DNA from: Thermococcus sp.
GTDB taxonomy: Archaea > Methanobacteriota_B > Thermococci > Thermococcales > Thermococcaceae
DNA length: 9,589 bases
Assembly (NCBI GenBank): GCA_027001105.1
Contig: JALTMZ010000222.1
Span: forward strand, 1-9,589
Direction: 5' to 3'
Under the pieces are notes generated by a model. It did not search any database. It saw only the letters and a program-made list of their open reading frames with translations, and was not told the DNA's origin. Below, one piece after another: positions 1 through 7,823 of the stretch (the stretch's first letter is position 1; each line of letters starts with the position of its first letter). Both the position numbers and the translations under genes were made by a program.

Positions 1-1
1 C

Positions 2-346
<345 letters not shown>

Positions 347-2503
347 TTACTCTCCAAGAAGTTTTGGAAGCGAACCGTAAATTTTCCTCCCTTCTTTTAC
401 ACTTATCCTAATTAATTTGTCTTCATTGCTCTTAAACACCATTTCTCTGCCTTTAACTTCTCCTATAACTGCAAAGTCTTTAAACATTTCTTTGAGCTTT
501 TCAAGGTTTTCTTTTTCAAAGCTGACTATAAATCTTGCTTGACTTTCTGAAAACAGCACTTCTAAGGGAGAGAGCTTTGCTTCCACTGGAACTTTACTTA
601 TATCAACCTCAAAGCCCAATCCACTAACCATTGCCATCTCAGCTAAAGCTATCGCTAAACCTCCCCTGCTTACGTCATGGACAGCTTTTACTAACCCATG
701 CTCAATTGCCTTTAAGATGCCTTCAGCATTTTCTTTCTCCTTCTTCAAATCAACTCTTGGGGCTATACCCTCTCTTATGCCCAAAACTCTATAGAGTTCG
801 CTTCCTCCAAGCTCTCTATTTGTAACTCCAACAACAGCAATGAGATCTCCTTCATCTTTAAATGCCATAGTTGTGATGTGCTCAAGCTTGACCTTGCCCA
901 AAGCCGCTACGACAGGGGTGGGTTTTATTGACTTTCCGTTGACCTCATTGTAAAAGCTCACGTTACCGCTGACATAGGCTAATCTAAAGGCATTTGCTGC
1001 ATCTCTGAGCCCTTTGATCGTCTCGATAAAGCTCCAATACACCTCAGGCCTCTCTGGGGATGCAAAGTTTAAGTTATCAACTAAAGCTAAAGGTTTAGCA
1101 CCAACGGAAGCCAAGTTCCTTATAGCTTCAACCACACAAGCCATTGCACCGTGATAAGGGTTCAGGTAGGAGTAGGAGGGATTCCCATCGCTCACAAAAG
1201 CTAAGCCGTATTCATCGTTTATTTTCAGCACAGCGGCATCCAGACCAGGCTTTAGAACTGTCCTTCCTTGAACTTCGTGATCGTACTGCCTATAAACCCA
1301 CTCTTTGCTTATAATGTTTGGGCTTGAGAGAACTTTAAGGAAAGCCTCTTGTGGAACGATTTCAGGAGTTCGGACATCTTTTTCAACACTATACGGTCCA
1401 GCCTCCCACTCTATTATTTCCCACTCTATTATTGGAACTTCTGTGAGCAGATTAATTGGCAAATCAGCAACTTTTTCACCATTCCAGTAAACAATGTATC
1501 TTGGCTCGTCTATTATCTCTCCCACAACCGTCCACTCAAGTTCGTACTTTTCAAAAATCTTTGTTATTTCTTCCAAATCCTCCTCTCTAATAGCGAAAAG
1601 CATTCTCTCCTGACTCTCTGAAATCATTACTTCCATGACATTCATATTCGGCTCTCTCTGTGGCACTCTATCCGCATAAATGACTGTACCAAAGCCCTTC
1701 TTTCCAGCCATTTCTGAGGATGCACAGGTTAAGCCTCCGCCGCCTAAATCTTTGAGGGCTTTAACTTTACCAGTCTTCACTGCCTCAAGGGTTGCTTCAA
1801 TTAAAAGTTTTTCAGTGAACGGATCTGGAATCTGCACAGCGGAGCGATCCTCTTCTTCGGCATTTTCGCTGAGCTCCTCACTTGCAAAAGTCACTCCATG
1901 AATGCCGTCTCTTCCGGTTTTGTTGCCAACTAAAACCAAAAGCAGACCGCTCTCGGTTACATAGCTGTGGACTAACTCATTTGGATGCATTATGCCAATG
2001 CATGCAACATTCACCAATGTATAGCCGTCCAAGCTCTCATCAAACTCCGTTTCGCCGCCAACAGTAGGAACTCCTATCCTGTTGCCGTAGTCAGCTATCC
2101 CCTTGACAACATACTCGAAGAGATACTTATTGCGTTCCTTCTCTAAAGGTCCAAAGCGTATTGGATCGAGTAAAGCTATGGGACGAGCGCCCATACAGAG
2201 TATATCCCTCACAATTCCGCCAACACCTGTAGCAGCGCCTCCATAAGGCTCAACAGCTGAAGGGTGATTGTGACTTTCGATTCCAACGACTATTGTAGTA
2301 TTTTCGTCAAACTTTATAACTCCAGCATCCTCTCCCGGCCCTAAAATGACGTATTCATTTTTAGTTGGTAAGAGCTTCAGCCACTTGCGGCTTGATTTAT
2401 ATGAGGCATGCTCACTCCACATTACTTCGATCATGGCTTTTTCCACTTCATTAGGCTCTCTTCCAAGCTTTTTGAGGATAAATTTTTCCTCGTGGGGGAA
2501 CAT
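347..2503 (-). CDS. purL: Phosphoribosylformylglycinamidine synthase, large synthetase subunit PurL
   Basis: PurL converts FGAR, ATP and ammonia to FGAM, with ammonia supplied by PurQ and PurS bridging the two. At 718 residues it is the small-PurL type (the usual archaeal/Gram-positive size), not the fused 1300-residue enzyme. Visible motifs: SEHASYKSS at 30-38 with the family's catalytic His (His32), ESHNHPS at 76-82, DLGGGGLTC at 252-260, ISESQER at 294-300 and, in the second pseudo-symmetric half, VHDVSRGGL at 608-616 and FSESQARF at 651-658. The ATG at 2503 is chosen because the site GGTGA (2513-2509) sits exactly 5 nt before it, the spacing seen for neighbouring genes; ATG 2506 is 2 nt away, and the upstream GTG at 2512 would lie inside the site itself. 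The purQ TGA (2511-2509) falls within this Shine-Dalgarno site, so the two genes are translationally close. Residues 358-367 are a duplicated IIEWE. It is the last gene of the operon. Confidence 0.96.
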   Translation of the reverse strand: MFPHEEKFILKKLGREPNEVEKAMIEVMWSEHASYKSSRKWLKLLPTKNEYVILGPGEDAGVIKFDENTTIVVGIESHNHPSAVEPYGGAATGVGGIVRDILCMGARPIALLDPIRFGPLEKERNKYLFEYVVKGIADYGNRIGVPTVGGETEFDESLDGYTLVNVACIGIMHPNELVHSYVTESGLLLVLVGNKTGRDGIHGVTFASEELSENAEEEDRSAVQIPDPFTEKLLIEATLEAVKTGKVKALKDLGGGGLTCASSEMAGKKGFGTVIYADRVPQREPNMNVMEVMISESQERMLFAIREEDLEEITKIFEKYELEWTVVGEIIDEPRYIVYWNGEKVADLPINLLTEVPIIEWEIIEWEAGPYSVEKDVRTPEIVPQEAFLKVLSSPNIISKEWVYRQYDHEVQGRTVLKPGLDAAVLKINDEYGLAFVSDGNPSYSYLNPYHGAMACVVEAIRNLASVGAKPLALVDNLNFASPERPEVYWSFIETIKGLRDAANAFRLAYVSGNVSFYNEVNGKSIKPTPVVAALGKVKLEHITTMAFKDEGDLIAVVGVTNRELGGSELYRVLGIREGIAPRVDLKKEKENAEGILKAIEHGLVKAVHDVSRGGLAIALAEMAMVSGLGFEVDISKVPVEAKLSPLEVLFSESQARFIVSFEKENLEKLKEMFKDFAVIGEVKGREMVFKSNEDKLIRISVKEGRKIYGSLPKLLGE
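1405..1434 (-). repeat. 15-bp tandem duplication inside purL
   Basis: Two adjacent copies, 1405-1419 and 1420-1434, read CCCACTCTATTATT followed by T or G on the plus strand, so 14 of 15 bases match. The unit is a whole number of codons and produces IIEWE twice in a row in PurL (residues 358-367), in the linker between its two halves. Replication slippage is the likely cause. Confidence 0.9.
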
Positions 2504-2508
2504 CATGA

Positions 2509-3180
2509 TCACCTTTTAGCATACTTCACCATAGATTTGAAGACTCTCAATCCATCCTCACTTCCCAGCCATCTATCACTCGCTCTCTCTGGATGAGGCA
2601 TCATGCCAAGAACGTTGCCATTCTCGTTGCTTATTCCCGCTATATTTAACAGAGAACCATTTGGATTAGCATCTTCTATAATTTCGCCATTCTCATTACT
2701 GTATTGAAAGGCTATTCTAACTTTGCTCAGATTATTGGCGTAATAATTACCCTCTGCATGAGCTATTGGCATTCTAATGACTTCCCCTTCTTTGTAAAAG
2801 CTTGTAAAAGCTGTTTCAGTGACTGCAACTCTGAGGTATATCCACCTGCACAGGAATCTTGGAATTTTGTTTGGTCTCAAAGCACCGGGCAAAAGCTTAG
2901 CTTCAGTTAGAATTTGAAAACCGTTGCATATCCCGAGCACTGGCTTTCCTTCTTTAGCGAGTTCTTTAACCTCTTCCATTATCTCAGCTCTCGCACTTAT
3001 CGCTCCACCCCTTAGGTAATCAGCATAGCTAAAACCACCAGGCAAAACAACACCATCAAAGTCTTTCAAGCTTTCTTTATACCAAACTCTCTCTGCTTTT
3101 CCACCAGCTTTTTTGATTGTTTCAACTGTTTCAAAGTCACAGTTTGTCCCTGGAAACACTATAACAGCGAACTTTGGCAT
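2509..3180 (-). CDS. purQ: Phosphoribosylformylglycinamidine synthase, glutaminase subunit PurQ
   Basis: PurQ is the class I glutamine amidotransferase that hydrolyses glutamine and passes ammonia to PurL in the PurL-PurQ-PurS complex. The 223-residue product has the oxyanion-strand motif [13 protein letters not shown] (45-57), the nucleophile elbow GICNGFQ with Cys85, and the C-terminal MPHPERASD with His196 and Glu198 completing the triad, so the active site is intact. Family length is about 220-230. The start is the ATG at 3180 ([16 protein letters not shown], a standard PurQ N-terminus), preceded by GGTGA at 3190-3186 with 5 nt spacing. The frame stays open for 40 codons further upstream, but that part overlaps purS and has no family resemblance. 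The purS stop codon lies between the Shine-Dalgarno site and this ATG, and the intergenic gap is one base. The stop overlaps the purL ribosome site. Confidence 0.96.
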   Translation of the reverse strand: MPKFAVIVFPGTNCDFETVETIKKAGGKAERVWYKESLKDFDGVVLPGGFSYADYLRGGAISARAEIMEEVKELAKEGKPVLGICNGFQILTEAKLLPGALRPNKIPRFLCRWIYLRVAVTETAFTSFYKEGEVIRMPIAHAEGNYYANNLSKVRIAFQYSNENGEIIEDANPNGSLLNIAGISNENGNVLGMMPHPERASDRWLGSEDGLRVFKSMVKYAKR

Positions 3181-3181
3181 C

Positions 3182-3427
3182 TCACTCACCCAAGGGCTCG
3201 ATTTGATACTCGTAGGTGTGGATAACTGGATTAGCCAGCAAACGTCTACACATCTCCTCGACGTCCTTCTCTGGATTTTCGCTCTCAAAAACCACCTCAA
3301 AGTATTTCGGGACTTTTAAGTCTGCAATTTTGTAACCCAAGTTCTTCAAAGCTTTTCCAATTACCCTCCCTTCCGGGTCGTTAAGCCCTTCCTCTAAGCG
3401 AACGATAATTTTTGCCTTATATTTCAT
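3182..3427 (-). CDS. purS: Phosphoribosylformylglycinamidine synthase subunit PurS
   Basis: PurS is a small protein that dimerises and holds PurQ against PurL so that ammonia can pass between them. The 81-residue product fits the family length (about 80-85) and pattern: a beta strand at [12 protein letters not shown], then the [16 protein letters not shown] stretch (17-32) around the first helix, a VPKYFEV strand (39-45) and a C-terminal [15 protein letters not shown] (63-77). The ATG at 3427 is favoured because GAGGTGA (3439-3433) lies 5 nt before it; the in-frame ATG at 3433 would overlap the site, and the longer frame up to 3496 lies wholly within purP. The purP TGA (3440-3438) forms the first bases of this ribosome site, so termination of purP and loading on purS coincide. 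Order purS-purQ-purL follows the complex it serves. Confidence 0.94.
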   Translation of the reverse strand: MKYKAKIIVRLEEGLNDPEGRVIGKALKNLGYKIADLKVPKYFEVVFESENPEKDVEEMCRRLLANPVIHTYEYQIEPLGE

Positions 3428-3437
3428 GAGCATCACC

Positions 3438-4577
3438 TCACGTAACAACCTTCTCAAGCTCACCCAATTCAACAGCTCTCTTAATCTCAAGCGCAATTCT
3501 CCTTCCAGTGCTCATCGGCTTTCTCCACAGTGCATTTCCATACGGATGACCCATAGCCATGTGGATATTTGTCCCGCCGCCAGTTCTTGGGGCTACATCG
3601 TAGATGTAGAAGTTCAAATCCTTGTCAAGAGCTGTTTGCAAAGTAAAAGGTCCAATTATTCCAGGCGGATAGTATTTTTGCGTCGCCTCAACGTACTTTT
3701 CAGCCATGTCAAAGACCTTCTCAAGCAAAGACTCCCTCAAAGTCGAGCTTGCATGACCGCAGACAGTATATTCAGGCTCGAATTGATGCTCAGGCAAAGT
3801 CAATTGCTGATGAGCTGGCAATCTAACATGACCATCCAAGCTTGTCTCGAAGCGCCAATCAATTCCTAAAAGCTCAATCTCCTCATCTATTGGAGAGTAA
3901 AAGAAGTCAAAATTAAACACTGGACCAATGATATAGCGCTCAATCCTCGCTTTGGCTAAGTCTTCCTCTGTGATTACACCAAGTTTTATCAGCTTCTCAG
4001 CCTTCTCTTTGAACTCTTTGTAGCTTGCAGCGGTGAAGAAGCCACGCTCAAGCCTTTTCTTTGCATGAGGAAGTTTAACAATAACGAGCTCGTTTATATC
4101 CTTTAGGTCTTCAATCGGCTCTGGATAAGGCAAGCCAGCTTTTTCAAGGAGCCAGTAGTAGCTCTTCTCTTCACTCCTTTCTTCACTTCTGAGCAAATTA
4201 CGGCTTCCAAAGAGTGGCACTAAAAAGTCGTTTTCAACTTTATCAATGCCTGTGTATACAACAAAGGAGCGGTTTGGAACAAAGATGACGTTCCTCTTTC
4301 TGAGCTCTTCCTGAATGTCAATTATCTTGGCAAATTTCTCTAAAATTATCACCTCATCAATGAAACCCTTAGTCAAGTTATCTTTTGTCCTCTTTTCCTT
4401 GAAGTAGTGAGCATAAGTTCTGTGCCTCCCTTTTTGGGAAACTATGAGTGTTTTAAAGCCTTCCTCTTTGGCTCCATCAGCTATATCCAGGGCTGAATGA
4501 CTCCCAATTGCCCCAATGATGATGTTCTCCTTATCATATTTTTCCAAAACCTCCAAAATCTGCTCTCTTGTAATCAT
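3438..4577 (-). CDS. purP: PurP-family ATP-grasp protein (FAICAR synthetase homologue) with altered conserved motifs
   Basis: Characterised archaeal PurP formylates AICAR to FAICAR using formate and ATP. This 379-residue protein has the two-part PurP fold signature: an N-terminal domain beginning MITREQILEVLEKYDKEN with SHSALDIADGAKEEGF (26-41), then an ATP-grasp region ending in RTGGGTN (331-337), STGRRIALEI (356-365) and the usual short VVT tail. Compared from memory with Methanocaldococcus jannaschii PurP it is colinear, with SH at 26-27 (the AICAR-contact His27) kept. However PHGSF is PNRSF (101-105), GNRRILRWE is GSRNLLRSE (124-132) and the Gly-rich loop PGARGGRGYF is PHAKKRLERGFF (170-181). 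The start at ATG 4577 has GGTGA (4588-4584) 6 nt upstream and aligns with the M. jannaschii start; ATG 4583 (381 residues) overlaps the purD stop as ATGA and remains possible. The family is secure. The AICAR-formylating activity is not: it could be a paralogue with another role, with a true PurP elsewhere in the genome. Confidence 0.8.
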   Translation of the reverse strand: MITREQILEVLEKYDKENIIIGAIGSHSALDIADGAKEEGFKTLIVSQKGRHRTYAHYFKEKRTKDNLTKGFIDEVIILEKFAKIIDIQEELRKRNVIFVPNRSFVVYTGIDKVENDFLVPLFGSRNLLRSEERSEEKSYYWLLEKAGLPYPEPIEDLKDINELVIVKLPHAKKRLERGFFTAASYKEFKEKAEKLIKLGVITEEDLAKARIERYIIGPVFNFDFFYSPIDEEIELLGIDWRFETSLDGHVRLPAHQQLTLPEHQFEPEYTVCGHASSTLRESLLEKVFDMAEKYVEATQKYYPPGIIGPFTLQTALDKDLNFYIYDVAPRTGGGTNIHMAMGHPYGNALWRKPMSTGRRIALEIKRAVELGELEKVVT

Positions 4578-4579
4578 AT

Positions 4580-5878
4580 TCATTCACCCCTAATCGCTTT
4601 CATAGTCTCAATTCTCTTAGCTATGCTCTCACTTGTTCCCACGTCCTTGCGGTAGAAGATTTCACCCTTGACGTGCTTTATTCCAGCCGAAGCAATTTTT
4701 TCTGCCTCTTCCAATGAATCAGCAATTCCAACAATTGCTAAAGCTCTTGAACCGAGAAGAGTGAGGTCCTCATCAACCGATGCATAGTATACCTTTGCTC
4801 CGCTTTCCAAAATTTTAGCTTCATTGACTTGGATTTGAATCCCTCTTACTGGATTCTCCGGATAGCCTTTTGGGGCTATGTACTTCACAACAGTAGCTTT
4901 CTTTTCAAACTCTGCTTTCTTGAGATTTCCATCTACTATTCCCTCAGCTATTTCAAGAAGTGGAGTCTCCAGAATAGGCAGAACGTTCATTGCCTCCGGA
5001 TCACCAAAGCGGGCATTGTATTCAATAATTTTAGGCTCATCCTTAGCAAGCATGAACTGGCCGTAGAGAATCCCCTTATAAGGAGTTCCTTCTCTTCTCA
5101 TGGCTTCAACTGTCTTCCTGAGCGTTTCAAGAGCTTTCTCATAGTCTTCTTTTGGTATGAAAGGTAGCAAATGGTTTTCACAAGAATAAGAGCCCATCCC
5201 CCCTGTTATTGGCCCAACATCACCATCATAAGCATGTGGATAATCTTGAGCCAAAGGCATTGGAATGACTTTCTTCCCATCCGTAAACACTTGAAATGTG
5301 AACTCTACCCCATCCGTTCTCTCCTCAATCAAAACCTTTCCATCTTTTTTAATCAAATGCTCGGCATATTCTTTTGCTTCTTCATTGTCCTTAAGCTGGT
5401 AGCCAACTACTTTAACTCCCTTCCCACCTGTTAATCCAAGGGGTTTAACTACAACAGGCTTTCCAAAATCATCAATCCAAGCCCTCATCTCTTTAGCATC
5501 ATCAAAAACTTTGAAGAACTTTCTTCCGGGAATTTTATGCTTTTCCATCAAAGCCCTTGCAAAAGCCTTGTTAGTCTCAAGCCGGGCAGCCTCTTTTGAT
5601 GGCCCAACCGTTGGAACACCATTCTCTTCCAAAAGGTTGACAATGCCTTTCTCTAAAGGAGCCTCCGGACCGATAAAAGCTAAATCAACATTCCACTTTA
5701 GAGCAAAATCTAAGACTTTTTCAACATCAGTTTCTTTTGCTATTCCATATTCCTCTGCCATTCTTCTTATTCCAGGGTTAACATGCTTAGCTACAACGTA
5801 AAGTTCAGCTCCGCTCTTCACAAGGACTTCGGCAATTGCACTTTCTCTACCACCAGCACCAACTAAAAGAACTTTCAT
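4580..5878 (-). CDS. purD: Phosphoribosylamine-glycine ligase (GAR synthetase) PurD
   Basis: PurD joins glycine to phosphoribosylamine with ATP to form GAR, the second pathway step. The 432-residue ATP-grasp protein has an N-terminal dinucleotide-like loop MKVLLVGAGGRESAIAE (1-17), FIGPEAPLEKGI, the ATP-grasp core VVVKPLGLTGGKGVKVV, LIEERTDGVEFTFQVFTDG, then DYPHAYDGDVGPITGGMGSYS and EYNARFGDPEAMNVLP, which carry metal and substrate residues, and a PurD C-terminal domain. The ATG at 5878 is chosen because GGTGA (5888-5884) is 5 nt upstream and MKVLLVG is the family N-terminus; TTG 5890 and GTG 5887 in the same frame lie in the ribosome site. Ser13 stands where the family almost always has His (GGREHA). 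It is the first gene of the operon, and its stop lies within 4 nt of the possible purP starts. Identification is secure. Confidence 0.96.
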   Translation of the reverse strand: MKVLLVGAGGRESAIAEVLVKSGAELYVVAKHVNPGIRRMAEEYGIAKETDVEKVLDFALKWNVDLAFIGPEAPLEKGIVNLLEENGVPTVGPSKEAARLETNKAFARALMEKHKIPGRKFFKVFDDAKEMRAWIDDFGKPVVVKPLGLTGGKGVKVVGYQLKDNEEAKEYAEHLIKKDGKVLIEERTDGVEFTFQVFTDGKKVIPMPLAQDYPHAYDGDVGPITGGMGSYSCENHLLPFIPKEDYEKALETLRKTVEAMRREGTPYKGILYGQFMLAKDEPKIIEYNARFGDPEAMNVLPILETPLLEIAEGIVDGNLKKAEFEKKATVVKYIAPKGYPENPVRGIQIQVNEAKILESGAKVYYASVDEDLTLLGSRALAIVGIADSLEEAEKIASAGIKHVKGEIFYRKDVGTSESIAKRIETMKAIRGE

Positions 5879-5891
5879 GATCTTCACCAAA

Positions 5892-5922
5892 AATTTGTTA
5901 AAATTTTCACTTTTTAAGCTTT
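5892..5922 (-). promoter_or_regulatory. purD operon promoter (BRE/TATA and conserved start-site block)
   Basis: The minus strand has AAAGCTTAAAAAG at 5922-5910, a plausible BRE plus TATA box centred 36 nt before the purD ATG. Archaeal transcription starts about 25 nt downstream of the TATA box, giving a leader of roughly 10 nt that carries GGTGA near its 5' end. The block ATTTTAACAAATT (5904-5892), between the box and the inferred start site, is repeated exactly at the same distance before purC. No start site is mapped, so this is an inference from position and composition. Confidence 0.6.
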
Positions 5923-5954
5923 ATTTTAACATAAATATGTCGAAAACTTTATAA
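5923..5954 (+). promoter_or_regulatory. purE promoter (BRE/TATA) with upstream ATTTTAACATAA element
   Basis: CGAAAAC followed by TTTATAA (5941-5954) is a good archaeal BRE/TATA pair, centred 36 nt before the purE ATG, which predicts a leader of about 10-15 nt. GGTGG (5978-5982) is the ribosome site, 4 nt before the ATG. Just upstream, ATTTTAACATAA (5923-5934) recurs exactly in front of purT. The stretch from ACATAAA to the TATA box resembles the purM promoter closely. Confidence 0.65.
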
Positions 5955-5986
5955 GCTTAAACACAGAAAAGCGAGCTGGTGGTAAA

Positions 5987-6418
5987 ATGAGAGTGCTCGT
6001 TGTTATGGGTAGCAAAAGTGCCTCTCACATTGCTGAAAAAGTCACAAAAGTGCTGGATGAATTTGGCGTTGAATATGATGTTGAAGTTGCCTCCGCTCAC
6101 AGAAACCCAAAGAAAGTTGAAGAGCTGGCAAAAAAAGACTACGACGTTTTCATAGCGGTAGCTGGGCTGAGCGCAGCTTTGCCTGGAGTTATAGCCTCTT
6201 ACACCACAAAACCTGTTATTGGTGTTCCTGTTTCTGCCAAGCTCGGCGGCTTAGATGCTCTTTTGAGCATAGCTCAGATGCCTCCTGGAGTTCCGGTTGC
6301 TGCGGTGGGAATAGACAATGGAAAGAATGCGGCTTTGCTCGCAATTGAGATTTTGGCGCTAAAAGATGAAAGCTTAAAGAAAAAGCTTGAGGAGTACAGA
6401 GAAAGAATGAGAAGCTAA
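5987..6418 (+). CDS. purE: PurE-family aminoimidazole ribonucleotide carboxylase/mutase
   Basis: PurE makes CAIR, either from N5-CAIR (class I, with PurK) or directly from AIR and CO2 (class II). The 143-residue protein is close to the usual PurE core: phosphate-binding loop MGSKSASH (7-14), ASAHRNP (35-41) with the catalytic His38, [12 protein letters not shown] (59-70), [26 protein letters not shown] (79-104) and KNAALLA (113-119). The start is preceded by GGTGG with 4 nt spacing. Two oddities: the Asp of the family GSxSD loop is Ala12, and at 59-67 it has Ala where class I enzymes have the HLPG His, a class II-like trait, while HR at 38-39 is class I-like. No purK is in the window. The gene runs divergently from purD and its TAA overlaps the purT stop by convergence. 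Family assignment is firm; class and full activity are uncertain. Confidence 0.9.
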   Translation: MRVLVVMGSKSASHIAEKVTKVLDEFGVEYDVEVASAHRNPKKVEELAKKDYDVFIAVAGLSAALPGVIASYTTKPVIGVPVSAKLGGLDALLSIAQMPPGVPVAAVGIDNGKNAALLAIEILALKDESLKKKLEEYRERMRS

Positions 6419-7704
6419 AGCAAGTGCTTCTCTTTTATGAAGTCTTGGCTTTGCCATTCTCCACTTCTTGTTTTCAGCTCAATCATATGGGCAACTTGCT
6501 CTGCCTTTCTCTTTGCAACCTGCACATCTCTGTCCCAGGCTAAAGCCACTCCTAATCTCCTTCCTTTGTAGGCTGAAGGCTTTCCGAATAATCTCACAGT
6601 TGTATTCTGAATACCCAAAGCCTTAAAGATACCTCTGAACTTTGGAGCATAACCTTCTTGATTTGCAAGAATGACGTGCGTTGCTGCTGGAGTTAGGATT
6701 GGGAATTTCTTAATACCATTCTCTTCAATGGCTGGAATTGGCAGGCCTAAAACCGCTCTAACATGAAGACCGAACTCTGAGAATCCACTCGGATGAGATG
6801 CCAAAGTAACCATTCCAGTATCGTGAGGCCTTGGTGAAACTTCATTCGCCCATACCCTGTCGCCTTTAACGAACATCTCAACCCCAAATAAACCTAAGCC
6901 TCCGAGAACGTCTGTTATTTTCTTTGCAATTTCATAGACTTTTCTCTCGGCTTTCTCACTTATTTCAGCAGGCTGCCAGCTTGAGTGGTAGTCCCCTTTA
7001 ATCTGATAATGACCCACAGGCTTTGGAAAAGTGGTAACTACTTTACCATTTTCATCCAAGTGCCTCACAGCCAATTCCGTTATCTCAACCTCAAAATCTA
7101 TGTGCTCCTCAACTATTATCTTGTCAGCACTCCCACGGGCTTTCTTCTTTGCCTCCTCCCAAGCTTTTGGAACATCTTCTGGCCCCTTGACAAAATATGA
7201 ACCTTTTCCGCTTGAGCTCATTATTGCCTTTGTGTGGCAGGGATAGCCAATCTTTTCACATGCCTCATAAAGCTCGTCCAGAGTAGTTGCATACATGTAT
7301 CTTGATGTGGGAACTTTAGCTTCTTTAGCAAGTGTTTCCCTTGTCCTCTCTCTATGCATGGCAATCCAAGTTGCTTTTGCATTTGGAACAACAAAATAAC
7401 CTTCTTTTTCAAATTCAAAGAGAGCATCTAACTTTATTGCCTCAATTTCTGGAATTATTGCGTCAGGTTTTTCTCTCTCAACGACGCTCCAGAGGAAGTC
7501 TTTGTCTTTCATATTTCCAACATAACTTTTGTGAGCCACCTGCATGGCTGGGGCATTGGGATATCTATCTACCGCAATTACCTCAACTCCCAATCTTTGA
7601 GCCTCAATAGCTATTTCTTTTCCAAGCTCACCGCTTCCAAGGAGAAGAATCTTAACAGCGGAGTCTGTTAAGGGAGTTCCAATTTCATCCCTAATCCCAA
7701 TCAT
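6415..7704 (-). CDS. purT: Formate-dependent GAR formyltransferase PurT
   Basis: PurT (GAR transformylase 2) makes formyl-GAR from GAR, formate and ATP, replacing the folate-dependent PurN. The 429-residue ATP-grasp protein shows [19 protein letters not shown] (21-39), [13 protein letters not shown] (46-58), IPEIEAI (84-90), the ATP-grasp loop MSSSGKGS (162-169), [17 protein letters not shown] (198-214), FGVEMFV (273-279) and [12 protein letters not shown] (287-298), which carries metal and substrate residues. It is nearly colinear with Pyrococcus horikoshii PurT as I remember it (about 430 residues). The ATG at 7704 has GGTGG (7714-7710) 5 nt upstream; the frame continues to 7749 but that extension crosses the promoter and is unlike the family. 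The TAG stop shares bases with the purE TAA. It is a single-gene transcription unit with its own promoter in the divergent region shared with purM. Identification is secure. Confidence 0.97.
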   Translation of the reverse strand: MIGIRDEIGTPLTDSAVKILLLGSGELGKEIAIEAQRLGVEVIAVDRYPNAPAMQVAHKSYVGNMKDKDFLWSVVEREKPDAIIPEIEAIKLDALFEFEKEGYFVVPNAKATWIAMHRERTRETLAKEAKVPTSRYMYATTLDELYEACEKIGYPCHTKAIMSSSGKGSYFVKGPEDVPKAWEEAKKKARGSADKIIVEEHIDFEVEITELAVRHLDENGKVVTTFPKPVGHYQIKGDYHSSWQPAEISEKAERKVYEIAKKITDVLGGLGLFGVEMFVKGDRVWANEVSPRPHDTGMVTLASHPSGFSEFGLHVRAVLGLPIPAIEENGIKKFPILTPAATHVILANQEGYAPKFRGIFKALGIQNTTVRLFGKPSAYKGRRLGVALAWDRDVQVAKRKAEQVAHMIELKTRSGEWQSQDFIKEKHLL

Positions 7705-7730
7705 TTGCACCACCCAAAATATTGACGTTA

Positions 7731-7747
7731 TTATGTTAAAATTAAGC
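7731..7747 (-). promoter_or_regulatory. purT promoter region with ATTTTAACATAA element
   Basis: The minus strand reads GCTTAATTTTAACATAA at 7747-7731. CTTAATTTT (7746-7738) is at the TATA-box distance, about 36-38 nt before the ATG, but it is a weaker match than those of the neighbouring genes. ATTTTAACATAA (7742-7731) overlaps it and is identical to the element upstream of purE. Which bases TBP uses is uncertain. Confidence 0.45.
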
Positions 7748-7759
7748 ATGTATTTAAGT

Positions 7760-7793
7760 ATTTTTAAACATAAAAATGATAAAACTTTTAAAC
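7760..7793 (+). promoter_or_regulatory. purM promoter (BRE/TATA) with upstream AT-rich element
   Basis: ATAAAACTTTTAAAC ends at 7793 and holds a TATA box CTTTTAAA centred 36 nt before the purM ATG; the same CTTTTAAA box serves purC at the same distance. Immediately upstream, ATTTTTAAACATAA (7760-7773) resembles the purE element ATTTTAACATAA and lies at nearly the same distance from the start codon. GGTGA (7814-7818) is the ribosome site, 5 nt before the ATG. Confidence 0.6.
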
Positions 7794-7823
7794 TGATTTT
7801 CCCATTCCCTCTTGGTGATTCAA

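Noticed and set aside
1680..1901. Several 60-110-codon plus-strand frames opposite purL, purD and purT
   Set aside because: Low-complexity translations with no initiation signals; they are mirror images of real genes.
3181..3300. N-terminal extension of PurQ by 40 residues
   Set aside because: It overlaps purS out of frame, has no PurQ resemblance, and the ATG at 3180 has a good ribosome site.
3428..3496. N-terminal extension of PurS
   Set aside because: It lies inside purP, does not match the family, and the ATG at 3427 is well supported.
3426..3869. 147-codon plus-strand open frame opposite purP
   Set aside because: The protein has no recognisable domain, there is no promoter or ribosome site, and the opposite strand is clearly coding.
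4160..4196. Tandem repeat behind RSEERSEEKS in PurP
   Set aside because: The two units are short and differ at several bases; Glu/Arg/Ser-rich surface sequence in a thermophile explains it.
5879..5986. Purine riboswitch in the divergent spacers
   Set aside because: Predicted leaders are only about 10-15 nt, too short for an aptamer, and no paired stems are visible.
6370..6388. AAGCTT pair near the purE 3' end as a terminator hairpin
   Set aside because: Each arm is itself a 6-nt palindrome inside coding sequence encoding Lys/Leu codons; a stable stem is unlikely.
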